From Pseudorasbora parva (lineage: Eukaryota; Chordata; Actinopteri; Cypriniformes; Gobionidae): 64,000 nt of DNA. Numbering within the stretch: the first letter of the stretch is position 1; the number at the start of each line of letters is the position of its first letter. The translations under genes were made by a program, and so were the position numbers. Location of the stretch: positions 46,254,751 through 46,318,750 of the forward strand of contig NC_090175.1 of assembly GCF_024679245.1 (NCBI RefSeq), in the 5' to 3' direction. This document shows positions 39,196 through 53,029 of the stretch, one piece after another. The notes under the pieces were generated by a model. It was not told where the DNA came from. It was given only the letters and a program-made list of their open reading frames with translations, and did not search any database.

Positions 39196-40021
39196 GCCAA
39201 TACTAAATGGGGTCCTACACAATTTTAATTGTGACTCAAATTTCCAGACTTCCCTACAGATTTCTCTGACCATATTTAACTTATGATAAATTGTTTTAAA
39301 ATTCACTAACAAGTATGCTAACAAGTATGTTACATTTGAAAGATTATATTATTTGGGTCAGGGGTGCGTTTGTGCCATAAAAGCAGCAGCTGTTTACAGC
39401 GTTGCTTGGTATAGTGACGGTGAGCGTGAAGGTGGCAAAATGTATAACATTGCTCACCACACTTTAATATTTTGGTTTTTGAACTGTTGGTTTTGTTACC
39501 AAAGCTTCAGTACGTAATGGAGTACATGGTACATGTACATGGAATCTGTCACGAATGTACCGCAAAGGCTCTAAAGAACGATGATGATTAATACATGATT
39601 TATTAATAGTTCTCTGCTTGCAGTATGTCAGTCACGCTTTATCAGGAAAATTAGTGAAATACACATATCATAGCATTTTTATCATATCATGCGTCATTAA
39701 TAGCGATTCATTTCCACTATTTAGATTTAGTGTGATTGTGTTCACATCAGCAGCGAATCGTACCAGAGTTCACAGTAATCGAACCCCAGGCCACCATTTT
39801 TAAGCAGACTCGGGAATGGTACGGAAGACATCGTTCACATCATCAGTCGAACCCGGGTGTACACCAAAAGTGCTAGTGTGAAAGCACGTCAATGCATACC
39901 CTCTATTCAATGACTTTGGTGTCAGTAACTTAGTTTGTTCGTCACACAAACCTTTTGAATGACTTCAGATAACTTCAATATAGTGCAAGAGTTGTCTGGA
40001 CCACTTTTATGTAACTTATTG

Positions 40022-40027
40022 TTTATT
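40022..40027 (-). terminator. Candidate poly(A) signal, - strand
   Basis: AATAAA on the - strand, about 170 nt after the stop of the possible exon at 40199-40408. Confidence 0.3.
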
Positions 40028-40198
40028 GAAACATGAAAACAAGCACATCAAAAAAACTTGACCAGTACATTATTAAAATATTTCCTTTTTTAATCTGAAC
40101 AAAAATAAGGATTGCTTATTGATTGCTTATAGGATTGCAAAAAGCTAATGATTTAAACTTTGTTTTTCTTCTTATCTCTTTTTTCACCACTCACCCTT

Positions 40199-40408
40199 TC
40201 ATTTGTCCTTGCTACCCTCCCTCATTTGTCTCAGTATAGCATTTATCTTCTCTCCTTTTTCGCCAGGTTCTCCTGGGGGAAGTTCTAGTGATGTCGAGTG
40301 TTGTGTGTCTGCATCTGCAGCGTGTGTGTAATGAGAGGGATATCCTCCTGGAGACTCCTGTCTGGCAAGATCTGGAAACGGATCGTCACCTTGTGGACCT
40401 GATACCAA
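40199..40408 (-). CDS. Possible 3'-terminal coding exon, unidentified
   Basis: On the - strand, after a pyrimidine-containing acceptor (CTCTCTCACTCCGTTGGTATCAG), a frame reads PQGDDPFPDLARQESPGGY, continues through LPPGEPGEKGEK and ends REGSKDK then TGA. The composition (Gly, Pro, Asp, Glu, Lys) is more protein-like than the other short ORFs here. A second acceptor-like CTTCCCCCAG lies within it. I do not recognise the protein and no partner exon was found upstream on the - strand. The GEPGEKGEK run recalls collagen-like tails but that is weak. It may be chance. Confidence 0.2.
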   Translation of the reverse strand: MVSGPQGDDPFPDLARQESPGGYPSHYTHAADADTQHSTSLELPPGEPGEKGEKINAILRQMREGSKDK

Positions 40409-40539
40409 CGGAGTGAGAGAGCGAAACACACAGTGAGTGAAGTAAAGGGAGATGTGGAGGATAATAGGATTAGGAAAGGCAAACACTGTGTCATTTTTTT
40501 TCTTTTCTCTTAAGCTGTGGCTATGAAACTTTACCATAA

Positions 40540-40940
40540 TAATTCAGTGACATGTTTCAGGCACATTGGGTCTTTACAGGTATTTTTACTGAATGTTTAT
40601 GAAGTACCTTTTATATTTTTGTCTAGCTGGAAAAGTTAAGTCTGTTGAGGGGTTCATGCTGCTCTTAGCTTCAGAACAGGACATTACAATTACCACCACA
40701 AGACAGAATCAATGTCACCCATTGTCCAAGCTAGCAAATGTAGCAGTTACATAAACAAGAAGAGCTGGCCCAATGCTTGTTCTTTTATTTCCTAGCATAA
40801 CTGCCACATGATCAGCAAATATTAAACTGGATAATTAGCATACAATCTTGGTAACTAATTACCTCTGAAATTGTTCAGTAAATGTTCAGAGTTCATCATT
40901 CTTTTAATAACCAGGCAGTGAGTGAGTGGAAGGTAATTTA

Positions 40941-41014
<74 letters not shown>

Positions 41015-42860
41015 ATGTATGTATGTATGTATGTATGTATGTATATGTAGTCTTTCTAGCCTGATGCGGTCATACTCAATTCTAGTCAGAAAATGAGTGA
41101 TACTGCTCCATTGGGCTGTAGTTATGGGGTGTATTTCAACCGAACCTGGAAAGACATCAATTGGATAGAACTACAACCAACCAAATAAGTGCAATGAAGC
41201 GACGCATAACGTTAGTTGTCAAATGTCAACAGAACTCAACTGCACTGTGTTTACCATTTTTACCATGCAGGTTGAAGTGACTCCAATTATGTGATATATA
41301 GACCTAAGAATGTGAATTTTAGCAGTCAACCATCCCAAAATGACACATTTTACCCCCCAAATGCCATTTTTTCCCCAGAGAAGCTATTGGGCATTTGGGC
41401 TGGTTTTGGGCTTTAGATGGCGGGTTTTGTTGTAAAAACTTGGCAACCCTGTCTGCACGCACGCTGGAATAAACAATCTTTGCTCGAGTTGTAAAAAAAA
41501 AATTTTTTAAGGATACACAGAGTACTTACCAACATGATCATCATTTCAGAGAGAAATAGTGAAGGCGAATGCATATACAAACAAGCTCTCTGTTTAGGAT
41601 TTGAACAAATATAATCCAAGCCCCTTTGATGACGTGCATGATTACGTTACTGTTTATCATCTGTCCATCATCGTCTGAAACCCATCCTGATGATTTTATT
41701 GCTCTGAACAGTTTCTGTTCGGGCATAATTACTCCTCTATGGATCAAGTCCAGACCGAACTGCCCGAGCTCAAATGCTGAGTTCGGCTGGCATCTAGGCT
41801 ATCGTCTTTCTACAAGAGAATATAGAATTAAACTGAAATCTAAAAATAGATTTCAAGGAATAGAACTTATTGATCTTATTGAAAAATTCACATATTTGTT
41901 TCAAATGTTTTTGACATATTTTTAAATGTTGTAATGCAATCTTTCAGTGAGATGACGGATTTCTTTCATTTGACATACTGGATTTCTCCAATCATGGCAA
42001 CCTTTGGTGTCATTCAGAAAGAAATCATTTTGAGTGATGAATACGAACATAGTATTTACATCAGTGGTTCACAACTGGTTTGGCCATGAAACCATGTTTT
42101 CCTGTGGTCATCAAGCCACGACCAACTTTTTAAGTAAGTTTATTTCCCCAAAATAGTTAACACGCACACAATGACTGTCCCCCTTTGCTTAGGCTACACA
42201 TAAATTGTAAGAATATTACTAATATACTGATAAGTAAACAGTTCAATGTATGGTTTTAAATAGCAGTCCCAAACTAGTTTTTGTTTATACAATTACGTTG
42301 GTATGAACCACCAGTCATTAAAAAAAAAACGTTTTAAATAACATAATGTGCAATTAACATGACATTGTGGGGAATTGGAAAAAAACAGTTACCATAGTGA
42401 ATACACAATACTTACATGTACTAACATGCACTGGTTTCCCCGAGAAAAACCCAATAGGATTTTCCCATATGCTTTTGGATTATTGCTAAAAAATAAGCTC
42501 TGTGATCAACAAAAGTTCATGATACTTACACCTTTTGTCGATCAAGATAATTTTCACAGACGAACACCACTTTTATTCATTTTGAAGGCTAAATGCAGTC
42601 GCCAGAAGTAAAAAGCTAAAGTTAGGCTGTTAACAGACCACACCATGGTCCCGCAAATTCAACGTCATCATCACTAAGCTTCCGCAACTCATTCAGTTTG
42701 TCTCAAATAATTTTCCCAGAAAGTTGAGTTTGAATATTTTATACAAGCCCAGTTTTGAGAATAATGAGGTTGTAAAAGCAGACTGATGATGTTTAATGTC
42801 CCTGACAGCCTCACTTATTACACTTATTAGCAACTGCCTTTTTCAAGATGAGTGGAGTAA
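40540..42860. other. Intergenic, no gene seen
   Basis: Apart from the microsatellite at 40949-41045 I see no gene or complete repeat. Confidence 0.4.
40949..41045. repeat. (GT)n(GTAT)n compound microsatellite
   Basis: About 50 bp of GT repeat passes into about 48 bp of GTAT repeat. Confidence 0.97.
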
Positions 42861-42867
42861 TATTTTG

Positions 42868-43050
42868 TCGTAGAATGAAATGTGAAGGTGTCCTGAGCTT
42901 GTGTTCACCACAGACCTTATTTTCAGCCATTAAACAAAATCCCATTCAAAAAACCATTGACTTCAGGACGATGGAACCGGAAGTGCTAAAATGCTAACTC
43001 GATTCCGCGTTTTGGCCTACAAAGTGATGTCATGCCCGCACCTCTCCATA
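42868..43050 (+). repeat. 180-bp dispersed repeat, copy 2
   Basis: Inverted relative to 30993-31172. The copies differ by several small insertions. Confidence 0.7.
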
Positions 43051-43059
43051 CCCATTAGA

Positions 43060-46000
43060 CTTTTTATTTCGTAACAAGTTACGAAAATAAAAATAGAATA
43101 ATGAAACTGACAACATCAGTTTTGCATCAGAACAATAATTTTTTTCATTTTGTAGTTGATGTTTCTTTGACTGTTTCTTGGTTTACATGAATGGTAAATA
43201 AAGTGATTGAGGTTGATGTGGCATTTATATGTCACAAGCTTGAAGTGTGTTTATGTTCAAGCTTCATGTCAGATTTGATTTTTAAACATGCACATTGCAG
43301 TATTTATTTCAGGTCCTAATTAGGAGAGGACATGCACATTTATCAAGCTGTAAAAACGCTCCTTCCCACACATAAAACAAGGCGTTGATGGATGAAAGTC
43401 TGAAGCAAAGACTAGTGGGACAGCTTTGTCCTGCACACTTCACATATGATCAGTGGAAGAAGATTTTTAGATTGACAGTCATTTGACACTATTTACAACA
43501 ACTCATTCTGTGTGTCATACGCCATTACATCACGATTCATTGCACACGTGCAGAACTTTCCAGTTTTGGTTTTCAATCCAATCAAGTGTTTACATGTCCT
43601 ATCAAACGGATTAGAACAGATTTAAACCGCCCCTTACAACCCGAATGAAATTTTAATTGGATTTGGCCATTTCCTTCAAACTGACGTTGTTACAACATTC
43701 AACTTTTCTGATTACAGACGGATTATTAGGGTCCATGTAAACACAGCTATTGATGGTTAGTCCTCGTCCTAAATGAAATGTATAGAATTTATCAGTTTGA
43801 GCTGCCTTGTAAAATGTGATCCGAACCAAGAAGAATATGCAACATTTTAACAAATTTAAGTCCCTGTTTGAGCCAAAGCAAAATGATCTACAGGTCTGAA
43901 AATTCCCCTAAGGACTGCATTGATCTTTTACCTTAGCAACTGTTGTCATCCGCCATATTGTGTGATATACTGATCGCACATTCAAAAAGAGGTTTATAAT
44001 AGTGCTTATAATAGTGATACAGCGAACCCTGAGATGATGCACGCTAATCATTTATTTATTTACTTGCTTATTTAAATCATATAGTTGTGCAGGATCATGT
44101 AACAATGTTTAATGATCAAATCAAAATAAACACAATAATAGCAGCTATGTAAACTCCAAAGTAAATGTATGTACCTCATTTAATTAGGCTATTTTTGATT
44201 GGGTTATTTTTTTCTATCTTCTTAGTTGTTGGTGATAAGCATTTGAGTCTGTTTTGATTAACAACGTCACTAATTGCATTTATTTAAAAAAAAAAAATAG
44301 TTAATGAGCTTATTTTAACTAAAAATATAATCCCGTGGGATGTTCTTTCAGACCTAGCAACAGTTACTAAGGGGAGCTGAGGGTGATGCTCTGCAGAATG
44401 GAGAGGAAAGTTTAAAGTTGCTCTAACAGTTAAACACACAAGGTCAAGTAATGATTTAGACGTGATCAGACGTGTCGTGTTGAGCTGTGTATTCCTGTCT
44501 CTCCTACATCATGGCCGTGGTCATTAGTTGAATCCTGGAGCTTATTGCCTTTGTCCAGGTACACAAGGAATGACAGCAGACTGTGAGAGCGACAGATAAT
44601 AACCATCCGTCTGACGTCTGTGAGTGTATTTATCATAGACAACATAGCAGGACTAAAGTGTGTGTGCGTTCGTGTGTGTGTTCATGCCACTGTCATATGC
44701 TGTATGATTAGTCCATCAGGGTCTGTGTTTAGGGGACAACTGGCAATCATTTGGACTCACTTCATCAATCTCTATCATTCTGTCTTCCTTTTTCAATCTC
44801 TCTCTCTAACTGAGAGTCTGCCTGCAGCTCTCCTCGCAGCATTTCACCAGTGAGTGAAGATTCCTCATTCAGCGCTATTATTATATTAATGCTTTACTGG
44901 CATGAATGCTCGAGTGACATTGTTGCCAGTGCCACAAAACTATAATTATGGTTAGCAGAGTCTAGATAATGATCATATAAAAGTTCAAATGTTAGAACTA
45001 CAAGAGCGAAGTTAAATTATTTGTTATTATTGCTTTAATCTGAAATAATAATAATAATAACAACAACAACAACAACAAAAATAATATAAAATATTAATAA
45101 TAGCATAGAAAAATATTTTATGATAAATTCTGCCATTTTCTATTAAAATGTTCATTTTGATTTCATTGTGACATTAACATTAATAATCTTATTATTCTTA
45201 TTATTTATTTATTTTTAAATCATGTGACCTCATAATCTTTAATCAAAATAACTAGCATGGCTTGATTTAATACATTTAATCAATTATTTTATTTTACAAT
45301 TAATTCTATAACATTTCATACAGTTGATGGTGATGATCATGATGCAGGGCACCAACTCACTCCATGATATGGCCTGTCTATTAATGATATTATTGTGTTA
45401 AATGATAATATCCTTTAGGGGAAATTTTCAGACAAATTTGATGTGTAATTATTTTTTAATGAGATTCATAGGGATTGTGTAATTAATTACATTACAATTT
45501 TGAATTGCTTAACAGCCCTCTATATATATATTAGTGTTTTCGAAAGAAAAAAAAAATATATATATACACTGTACATATTCAAGGTACCAAATTTACCATT
45601 GCATTGCAAACAAGCAAAAGCATTCAGCACTCAATTCAAGGTAGAGGCGGGTGGAGTTATGAGGTTTTACAGACAGTTTGAGGATGCATTTGATTTATGA
45701 GGTTTAGTCAAACTCTTTTGAATACTTTTCATTGGTTAAATATTTACAAAATCCACAGACAAATCTAAAGGGTGACCCATAGTAATGATTTATAAAAAAA
45801 AGACAATGTGGAGATACAAGGTTTCCACTTGACAGGTGGTAGTTATAAATGACATTGCTCTGGATTGCAGTCACTTGTTTTATGCCCCCCTCTCCCCATT
45901 TCTGTGGTTATTTATAGCATCTTAAGCATACATATAAAGTGATGTAAACCATGGGCCCTTTGGATTAACATGCAAACTATATATTGTTCATGACAAGCCC

Positions 46001-46755
46001 AACATAAATGTTGACAGGAAATCGCTGTAGGAATGGGACGCTATGACAGAGGGGGAATCGAAAAAATTGCAGGTCAAACTTCTGCTTTGTCTAAATGACG
46101 TCAAGAGCATGTGCGCTTATTACTGTGTCATGGCTCTGACTAAACCATCTCCACTTTCCTTTCCCTGTAACATTTGACTTCTCATCCCTTTCTCTACTCA
46201 TTCCCCCACATTCCCCCATCATCTCTCTCGCTCTCTCTCAAGTCCCATTATCAGTATGCTAACTGTCTGAGTCGTTCACAGAGACTGATTCCAGTTAATA
46301 ACCATATTGGCGACATTCTGTTTTATCCTTCTCTTCCGCTGTCGTTTAATACAGAGCCATCGACTGGGCCCTGACTGAATTTAATCTGTCTCCTGTGCTC
46401 AGGCCGGAATTTATCACAGCCATTCAGGTTGGCTATAACCTGTCCCACGTGTGCCTCCTGAGCCACTGTAATAAAAGCAGACAGGTCTTAATAACAGTCC
46501 TCTCTCTGCCGTTCACACTCAGCAATACTTCATCTAAAGATACTATAAACATAGAGAGAGAGACAGAAGGGTTCTACCACACAGCTTAGGGAAAAATAGT
46601 GACTCAAAAGAGCACCCAAATGTCACTTCCTGTTTCCATTTAATTTGCTTTGTTAGCCGGATAAATATTAGTATTTGTTATCTGTATAAAAAGAAAATAT
46701 GGAAAAGCATACTATTAGTTCTATTAAGTAATACTTAATTTTAAGTAACTGTAAG
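43060..46755. other. Intergenic, no gene seen
   Basis: Includes an (AAT)n(AAC)n run at 45045-45080. The low-repeat stretches 44350-44860 and 46080-46590 could hold conserved non-coding elements, but I found no exon with convincing borders. Confidence 0.35.
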
Positions 46756-46761
46756 TATATT

Positions 46762-47313
46762 GGCCCTCATTTATCAAAAGTGTGTACACCAAATTTCCAG
46801 CTCACACTTTGCGTACACCCAAACCCACGGTGACTTTGAGATTTATCAATATGGACGTTGGCGTACGGCACGCTCAAATCTTATGCCAGCTCAGGAGGTG
46901 GTGTACGCACGTTTTGAGTTAGTGCGAAGATGCGCAGAAAAACAATTCCTAACACCACAAAACGCACTGACAAAGATATGCTATATTATGACCCACTGTA
47001 AAAAACAACAACATAGTAATTATAAACTTCAGTGTTTGTTTTTGTGCAACATGGACTTCAATGTTTAATTTGTGTGACTTTACAAAGCATTTGATTTGTA
47101 GGCATGCATTCCTCCAGTTGCGAGCCTGTGCTCTTTACCTGACGTTTCAGGGTTAGGCCGGGCAGCTGTGGACTGGGACTGAAAATAATTCAGACTGACA
47201 AAATAATAAAAATGACACTTCTTCTTTTAAATAATAATAATAATAATAAAATAATAATGACATTCTTCTTCTAAATAACAATAAGCGTCATTATTAAATA
47301 ATAATAATAATAA

Positions 47314-47344
<31 letters not shown>

Positions 47345-47930
47345 AAGAAGAAGAATCTTACAAATTGTAATGCAATTATTAATGTGAATGAATGGTACTC
47401 ACATCACATCATCATCACTATTGTACACCCCAATATATGTGACGTGATACGAAATTAAATGTTAATTGTTTCAAAACACGTGCTGTAAAATAATGCATTG
47501 CGATAGGTAATCTCTCATCCAAACAGCTTTCAACTGCTGGAGTGCGCTTCTCAACCCCACACTATTAACAGTACTCGTAATTTGGGTCCATATTTTGTTT
47601 TTGTGGGTACCTTTAAACCCACTCTTTAAAACACCCAAATAAAACATTTTTTGTTTTTGTTTTCCACCTGGTGATGGTCTCGAGCTCCACGTCGGAGAAG
47701 TTTCGCTTCTTTGTCGTCTTCCGTGTGTCCATGGCGTAAAATGAGGGCGTGGGGGAGCAGAGACTTGAATATATATAGGGGCGTGTTATTCTAATGACGA
47801 TCGTTTTCAGCCGCGGCATTTATCCAAGGTATTGTGTACACCTGCGCACAGCTTCGTAAATCAGGCTGTGAGAGGAGTGTAACATAATCTTACGCCAACA
47901 TATATATACACCCATTTCTACGAAAGATTG
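46762..47930. mobile_element. Second copy of the GGCCCTCATTTATCAA element, right end lost
   Basis: Matches 22720-23998 from its left end GGCCCTCATTTATCAA through CTTACGCCAACATATA to TTTCTACG-AAGATTG. The final inverted repeat is replaced by other sequence (CCATTGTGCCATTGTG) at 47931. It has gained an (AAG)n run at about 47315-47355 beside an AAT run. Confidence 0.8.
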
Positions 47931-48867
47931 CCATTGTGCCATTGTGTCCAGTATGTAACTTTTCTATCTATTAATTAAAAATAACAACATTTTGCAACAA
48001 AATAAACTTGAACAGAATTAAAATATAAAACATTTAAAATTAGATGGGATGGAAGATAGACTTCTTTTTTTTTACTTGAAGTACTAAAATATCTAAACTA
48101 ATTAAACTAAAACTAATAAATACAAATGAATAAAATCTATATAGACATATAAACTAATACAACAAAAGTCATAACAAAATTACTGAAAACTAAACTAAAA
48201 TTAAAGTGAAAAAAAACTATAAAAGCAATACATTAACCATCTATTATAGTATATAAATAATTCTAAAATAACATGAAATACCAGATGACCTACTAAATTT
48301 GAGGAAATGTTCAGGATACCATATGCACATATTGCAATGCATTCAACTTGACCTTTATATATAATTATATAATAACAAGACCTGCCATCCATTTTTTGGG
48401 TTTGCAGCCCACCAGTCAAGCATCACATATTTTACTGTAACCAGTCTCTCTATTGGAGCAATGCCGTAGAGCTATCTGTAAGCGTTTTAAACGGGAAGTT
48501 GTTAGCAAGGACTGATTATCTGCAATCTGACAGTGATTTCATAAGTGCTATGAGATGTTCTATTCTGTATTTCTAATTGTGTTTTCTGCCTAGAGTTTGT
48601 TTGATTTTTCGCCCCAAAAATATCTCCCTGACGATGTTATAAAGCTGCTTGTCTTTTAGTTCGTAGGAGTTCTGATCTGTATTCATTGGGCACCATTTGT
48701 TCTCTCTCTCTAGTCAATGTCTAATGTGGATGTAGGTGGTCTGCACACCTGAGACAAAACCCTCATTAGCAAATCCACATTTGAATTCTGAATTCATGTC
48801 CTCTGTATGTTTGGTCCGCAGAGACGAAGCCTGCTTGTGTAGTCTCTCGGCACCTGTGGAGACGTGC

Positions 48868-49107
48868 NNNNNNNNNNNNNNNNNNNNNNNNNNNNNNNNN
48901 NNNNNNNNNNNNNNNNNNNNNNNNNNNNNNNNNNNNNNNNNNNNNNNNNNNNNNNNNNNNNNNNNNNNNNNNNNNNNNNNNNNNNNNNNNNNNNNNNNNN
49001 NNNNNNNNNNNNNNNNNNNNNNNNNNNNNNNNNNNNNNNNNNNNNNNNNNNNNNNNNNNNNNNNNNNNNNNNNNNNNNNNNNNNNNNNNNNNNNNNNNNN
49101 NNNNNNN
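48868..49107. other. Assembly gap (240 N)
   Basis: All bases are N. The open reading frames reported through it have no meaning. Confidence 0.99.
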
Positions 49108-49137
49108 TTGTAATTTAACTACACTAAATAATTCTCA

Positions 49138-49161
49138 GGGTTAGGGTTAGGGTTAGGGTTA
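49138..49161. repeat. Interstitial telomere-like repeat
   Basis: Four copies of GGGTTA, 30 bases after the gap, with a degenerate ACATAAGGTTACATAA duplication after them. Confidence 0.9.
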
Positions 49162-49164
49162 CAT

Positions 49165-50215
49165 AAGGTTACATAAACATAAAATACTTTTATGTTTGTA
49201 TTCAAAGTTTTGCGTCAAATATATAAAATATCGCAATAAAGAAATTGTGAATAATTCAGTCTTTCCATTCAGTCAGTCAAAAAGAAAAGTAAAATAAATT
49301 AAAAAAGTAAAAACTAGGAAAAGTAAAAGAAGGCCCTTTATTTAATATCCCAAAATGCACATAAAAATAAGTGGTTGGAAACATAGCTAATGGTCTTGTG
49401 CTTGCCTCAGTTTTCAACAAAGCAATTTGTTTTGAAAAATTAAACGTAACAAGCTCACCCCACAACATACATTACAGAAATGTCCTTTCTTCAGAAACGT
49501 TCAAAAAGAAATTACAAAGACTGCTATTTAAGTTACTTTAATTAACAACGTTTAAGCTCTTAAGCGTCAGTAAATGTATCAATGAACATAAGCAGCACAT
49601 ATGCACCAGTGTTACCTCACTGCATTCATTTGAAGTCCATTTTAAGTCCATCAATCTTAGCTGTGCAGCTCTCTCAACTGACCTTGATATATTTTTTATT
49701 TTTTAAATTTTTAAAAGAAGTCCAAACAGTGTAGCAAAGGAATTTAGAACATCTTGTGGATTCAAAACCACAATCTCCCTTTCCAGTATCATCCAGTATA
49801 CAACATCATCTGGAAAGAGCTATAATGTCTGATGTGCTCACTCACTGTGAGGCTGTCATAAAAAAAGAACAATTTATTCAAAGATACTGAAGAACGGTAA
49901 AGTACTATGCTATACTATGCAATAGTTAATATACTGAGCAAAATGTTCTTCTCTAGAGTTCATTTTTCTAGCTGACTAATGTATTTTGAACAAGGAATAT
50001 CTTTTCTGAGATAAATGTGCCATGACATTGTTTAAAAGCTATTTATTGACATTTATTAACGTCTGCCCAGTTGAAACACTGATTGTGCGATTACATGAGA
50101 TTACTGTATCTTTCAACATATTCTCCTATGTTCATAGATGTTTATTTCATGCTGTATCTAAGTGAAGTGCAATATTCAAATGAAAAAAAGAAATGAAAAA
50201 ATTTAAAACCACAGG
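49165..50215. other. Intergenic, no gene seen
   Basis: AT-rich and without recognised features. Confidence 0.4.
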
Positions 50216-50221
50216 CATATC

Positions 50222-50690
50222 GAAAGGATAGTTCACAAAAAATGAAAATTGATTTACTCACCCTCAAGCCATCCTAGGTGCATGGCATTCTTCTTACAGA
50301 TTAACAGAGAGTTTTATTAAAACATGACCTGGCTAAATTCCAAGCTTTATAATGGCAGTGAATGGCATCCCAAAATACAAAGACCAAAAAAAAGTGCATC
50401 CATCCATTATAAAAGTGCTCCACACAGCTCTGGGGGGTTAATAAATGTCTTCTGAAGTCAATCGATTGGTTGTGTAAGAATAATATCCTTTAACACGTTA
50501 TGAAGTGAAACATCTAGCTTGGCTGACCGCCTTCCATATTCAAGTTACAAAAAACACTGAACTCTCAAATTAAAAAAGTTCATGCTATGTCTGACGTCAT
50601 TGCGGCAGTTATGCCTTTTACACTGTCCCACGTCATTGCTGCGTCAGTTGCTCTTTTTTACACCACATAGCACGCAAATGTCCTGGATGT
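50222..50690 (+). repeat. TTAA-family related element
   Basis: AAAGGATAGTTCACAAAAAATG and TTTACTCACCCTCAAG at the left are family landmarks. The far end, with GACGTCATTGCGGCAGTTAT and CACGTCATTGCTGCGTC as near-direct repeats, is less certain. Confidence 0.55.
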
Positions 50691-50698
50691 ACGTAACT

Positions 50699-50920
50699 AC
50701 ACTGTAAAAAATTATATGTTCAATAAGTTATGACAACACGTTTTTACATTGTTTTAACTCATCAATATATGTTAAGAAATGTTTAACTTGTTTTTATTAG
50801 TTATACAAGATGTAACTCATTTTTAAAGTCAGTTTAACATAATTTAAGTTGAAATAACTTAAACATCCAAGTCGATTGTACTGCAGAAGTTCAAAATTAG
50901 CCTCTTTTTTTTTACAGTGT
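50699..50920. mobile_element. 222-bp MITE, ACACTGTAAAAAA ends
   Basis: ACACTGTAAAAAA at 50699 is opposed by TTTTTTTTTACAGTGT ending at 50920. The interior is AT-rich with TTTAACTTG/CAAGTTAAA-like stretches. Non-autonomous. Confidence 0.75.
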
Positions 50921-51072
50921 ACACTCTCTGTCAGAGGGCGCTGTTTTCACTAGCTATGTTAATTCAACACTTTAACTGTTTACTCCTTGAATTAGGATTT
51001 TAGGTTTATATTAAAATGTGTTCATCTTCATCTAATTAGAGTGTGTTGTATATACCAGCTGTATATAGTAAA

Positions 51073-52039
51073 TTAAATTTGCCCTAGAATGAAACATTTT
51101 ATTCACCTTGCCATAAGTGAAATAATAAGAGTTAAGTACATGGACATCACATACTGTGAGTCTCACACACCATTGCCTCCTCCTTCAATCTCGTGAATGA
51201 AAAACAACACGGAAAAATAAGTGATTCTCAGCATAAGGCCAACCGTGACGCAGTCGTTGGGGATCATTTATATGTATGTCCCCAACATTTGCATATGTCC
51301 AAACATGTTCATTGTCAGGTGGAAATGACGGAGCCGAACCACCAGGACTGCAGGTAAACAAGCTACACGTGAGGATAGCAAAACGGCAGCTCTCATGGAC
51401 ACACACGTCATGGTCCAGGCTGTGCAGGAGACGTGAGGACTTTTCTAACCCTTAACACAGAAAAAAAATGTCAACAGTCATGGTTGATGTTTATAATCAG
51501 ATACCGCAACAATTTAAATCAAGATTGTTTGTTTGTTCGGCCCATTTCAAGCTAGCTTCGCTTAGCGTCTTAAACTGAAGAAAGTGGCAATTACAACTGT
51601 ATTCCTCCAAGCAGTAGGTAGCGATTTTATCCACTTATTGACTGTTTAAACAATTTTTGATTAAATTGAAAGTTTCTTAGAGAGACAGCTTTGTCTAGAT
51701 GACGCAAGATGCTAGTACAGTAACAATAGGAACCTCCAAGTACCATACAAAACTTAATAACTTAAGTATTATGTTTTTGCATGCTTGTATTTCAGAGTAC
51801 ATCACAGTCACTGCGTAGCCTACATTGTGACTAACGTTACGTTATATAAACATGCAATATCGTTGACGGAAAAAAAAAAAACGAGTCTAAAAATCACTGG
51901 TTTTGTCTGAGGGAATGAAGAGCGTTCGTGCGGTTGCCAGATTTCAGTAATTTAAATCCCCCAAACAGAGCTTTTCTGTGAAAAGAACACGTATACTATC
52001 CAGTGTTTTACCTAAACATGTACAATCTGGCAACCATAT

Positions 52040-52098
<59 letters not shown>

Positions 52099-52484
52099 TG
52101 CGGATGATTTGAAAACACCAATAAACAAGTAAGGCTGTATTTTATCAATCTCCATTTGAGATGTTCTGCTTAAAGTGTCATTCAGGTCATTCTGTGTTCT
52201 GTCAGGACGGTCAGGGCTCACCAGCTGCTTCACTCAACTGCTGTGAGCTGTTAGCTGCTGAAATAAGCCAATCAGAGCAGAGCTCTAATTTTAATATTAA
52301 TGACTCTTCCAAATAAGGCAAAAACAGAGCATAACTGTGTCCTATAGGGACAATTTTTAGGGTTGTAAATGGACCTGTAAAACTGTATCTGGAGAATGTT
52401 TGCCCTTAAATAAGCCGCATACCCTCTATTTATAGATATCAGAGAACAAATTTGACATATTGTTTCATTCTAGGGTACCTTTAA
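51073..52484. mobile_element. 1.4-kb non-autonomous element with TTAA borders
   Basis: The ends are TTAA-ATTTGCCCTAGAATGAAAC at 51073 and GTTTCATTCTAGGGTACC-TTTAA ending at 52484. Inverted ends and TTAA on both sides fit TTAA-targeting transposons such as piggyBac. It has no transposase ORF. It contains a (CT)n run at 52041-52095. Confidence 0.75.
52041..52095. repeat. (CT)n microsatellite
   Basis: 55 bp of CT repeat inside the TTAA element. Confidence 0.95.
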
Positions 52485-53029
52485 GTTTAGTAAAGAAATG
52501 GAGTATAACTGCAGTTCTTTTAACATTCCAGTCTAGTTTTGAGGACAAGAAAACTTAAAATGTCTTGTTTTCTGGACAATCTTGTTATCTCTATTTATTT
52601 TTTTATTTTATTTTTTATTTTTAAATGTTTTAAAATACTTAAATCACTGAAATATGTTTTTTTTACAGTGTAGGAATTGGACTTAAAATAATTAATTCTG
52701 CTGTTGGTCCAGTGTCATGTTATGTTACAGCAGTGCTCAGTGAATTAAATCATTAACCAGATCAATCATTACACAAATTAAACTCACTCATACTGTTCAA
52801 AGTGAATAAAATGTCATTCAAATTTGACACAAAAAAAATCTATTGTATTGTCACTGATAATAAAACATAATGCAGGAAAAAACTGTAAAATGAACTGTAG
52901 GCAGTGCTAAATTATCAGTGTATGAATCAAACTCATTAAGATGAAAGACCTGCGGAGTCTTTGCTCCTATTGGAGTAAAGGAAATTCGTTGCTCGTTTGG
53001 ATAAAATTGACATTCTGAACAGTCATGTG

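Noticed and set aside
48736..49118. ORFs across the gap
   Set aside because: They consist almost entirely of N.
49138..49161. Chromosome end
   Set aside because: Only four units, and ordinary sequence continues for 15 kb beyond.
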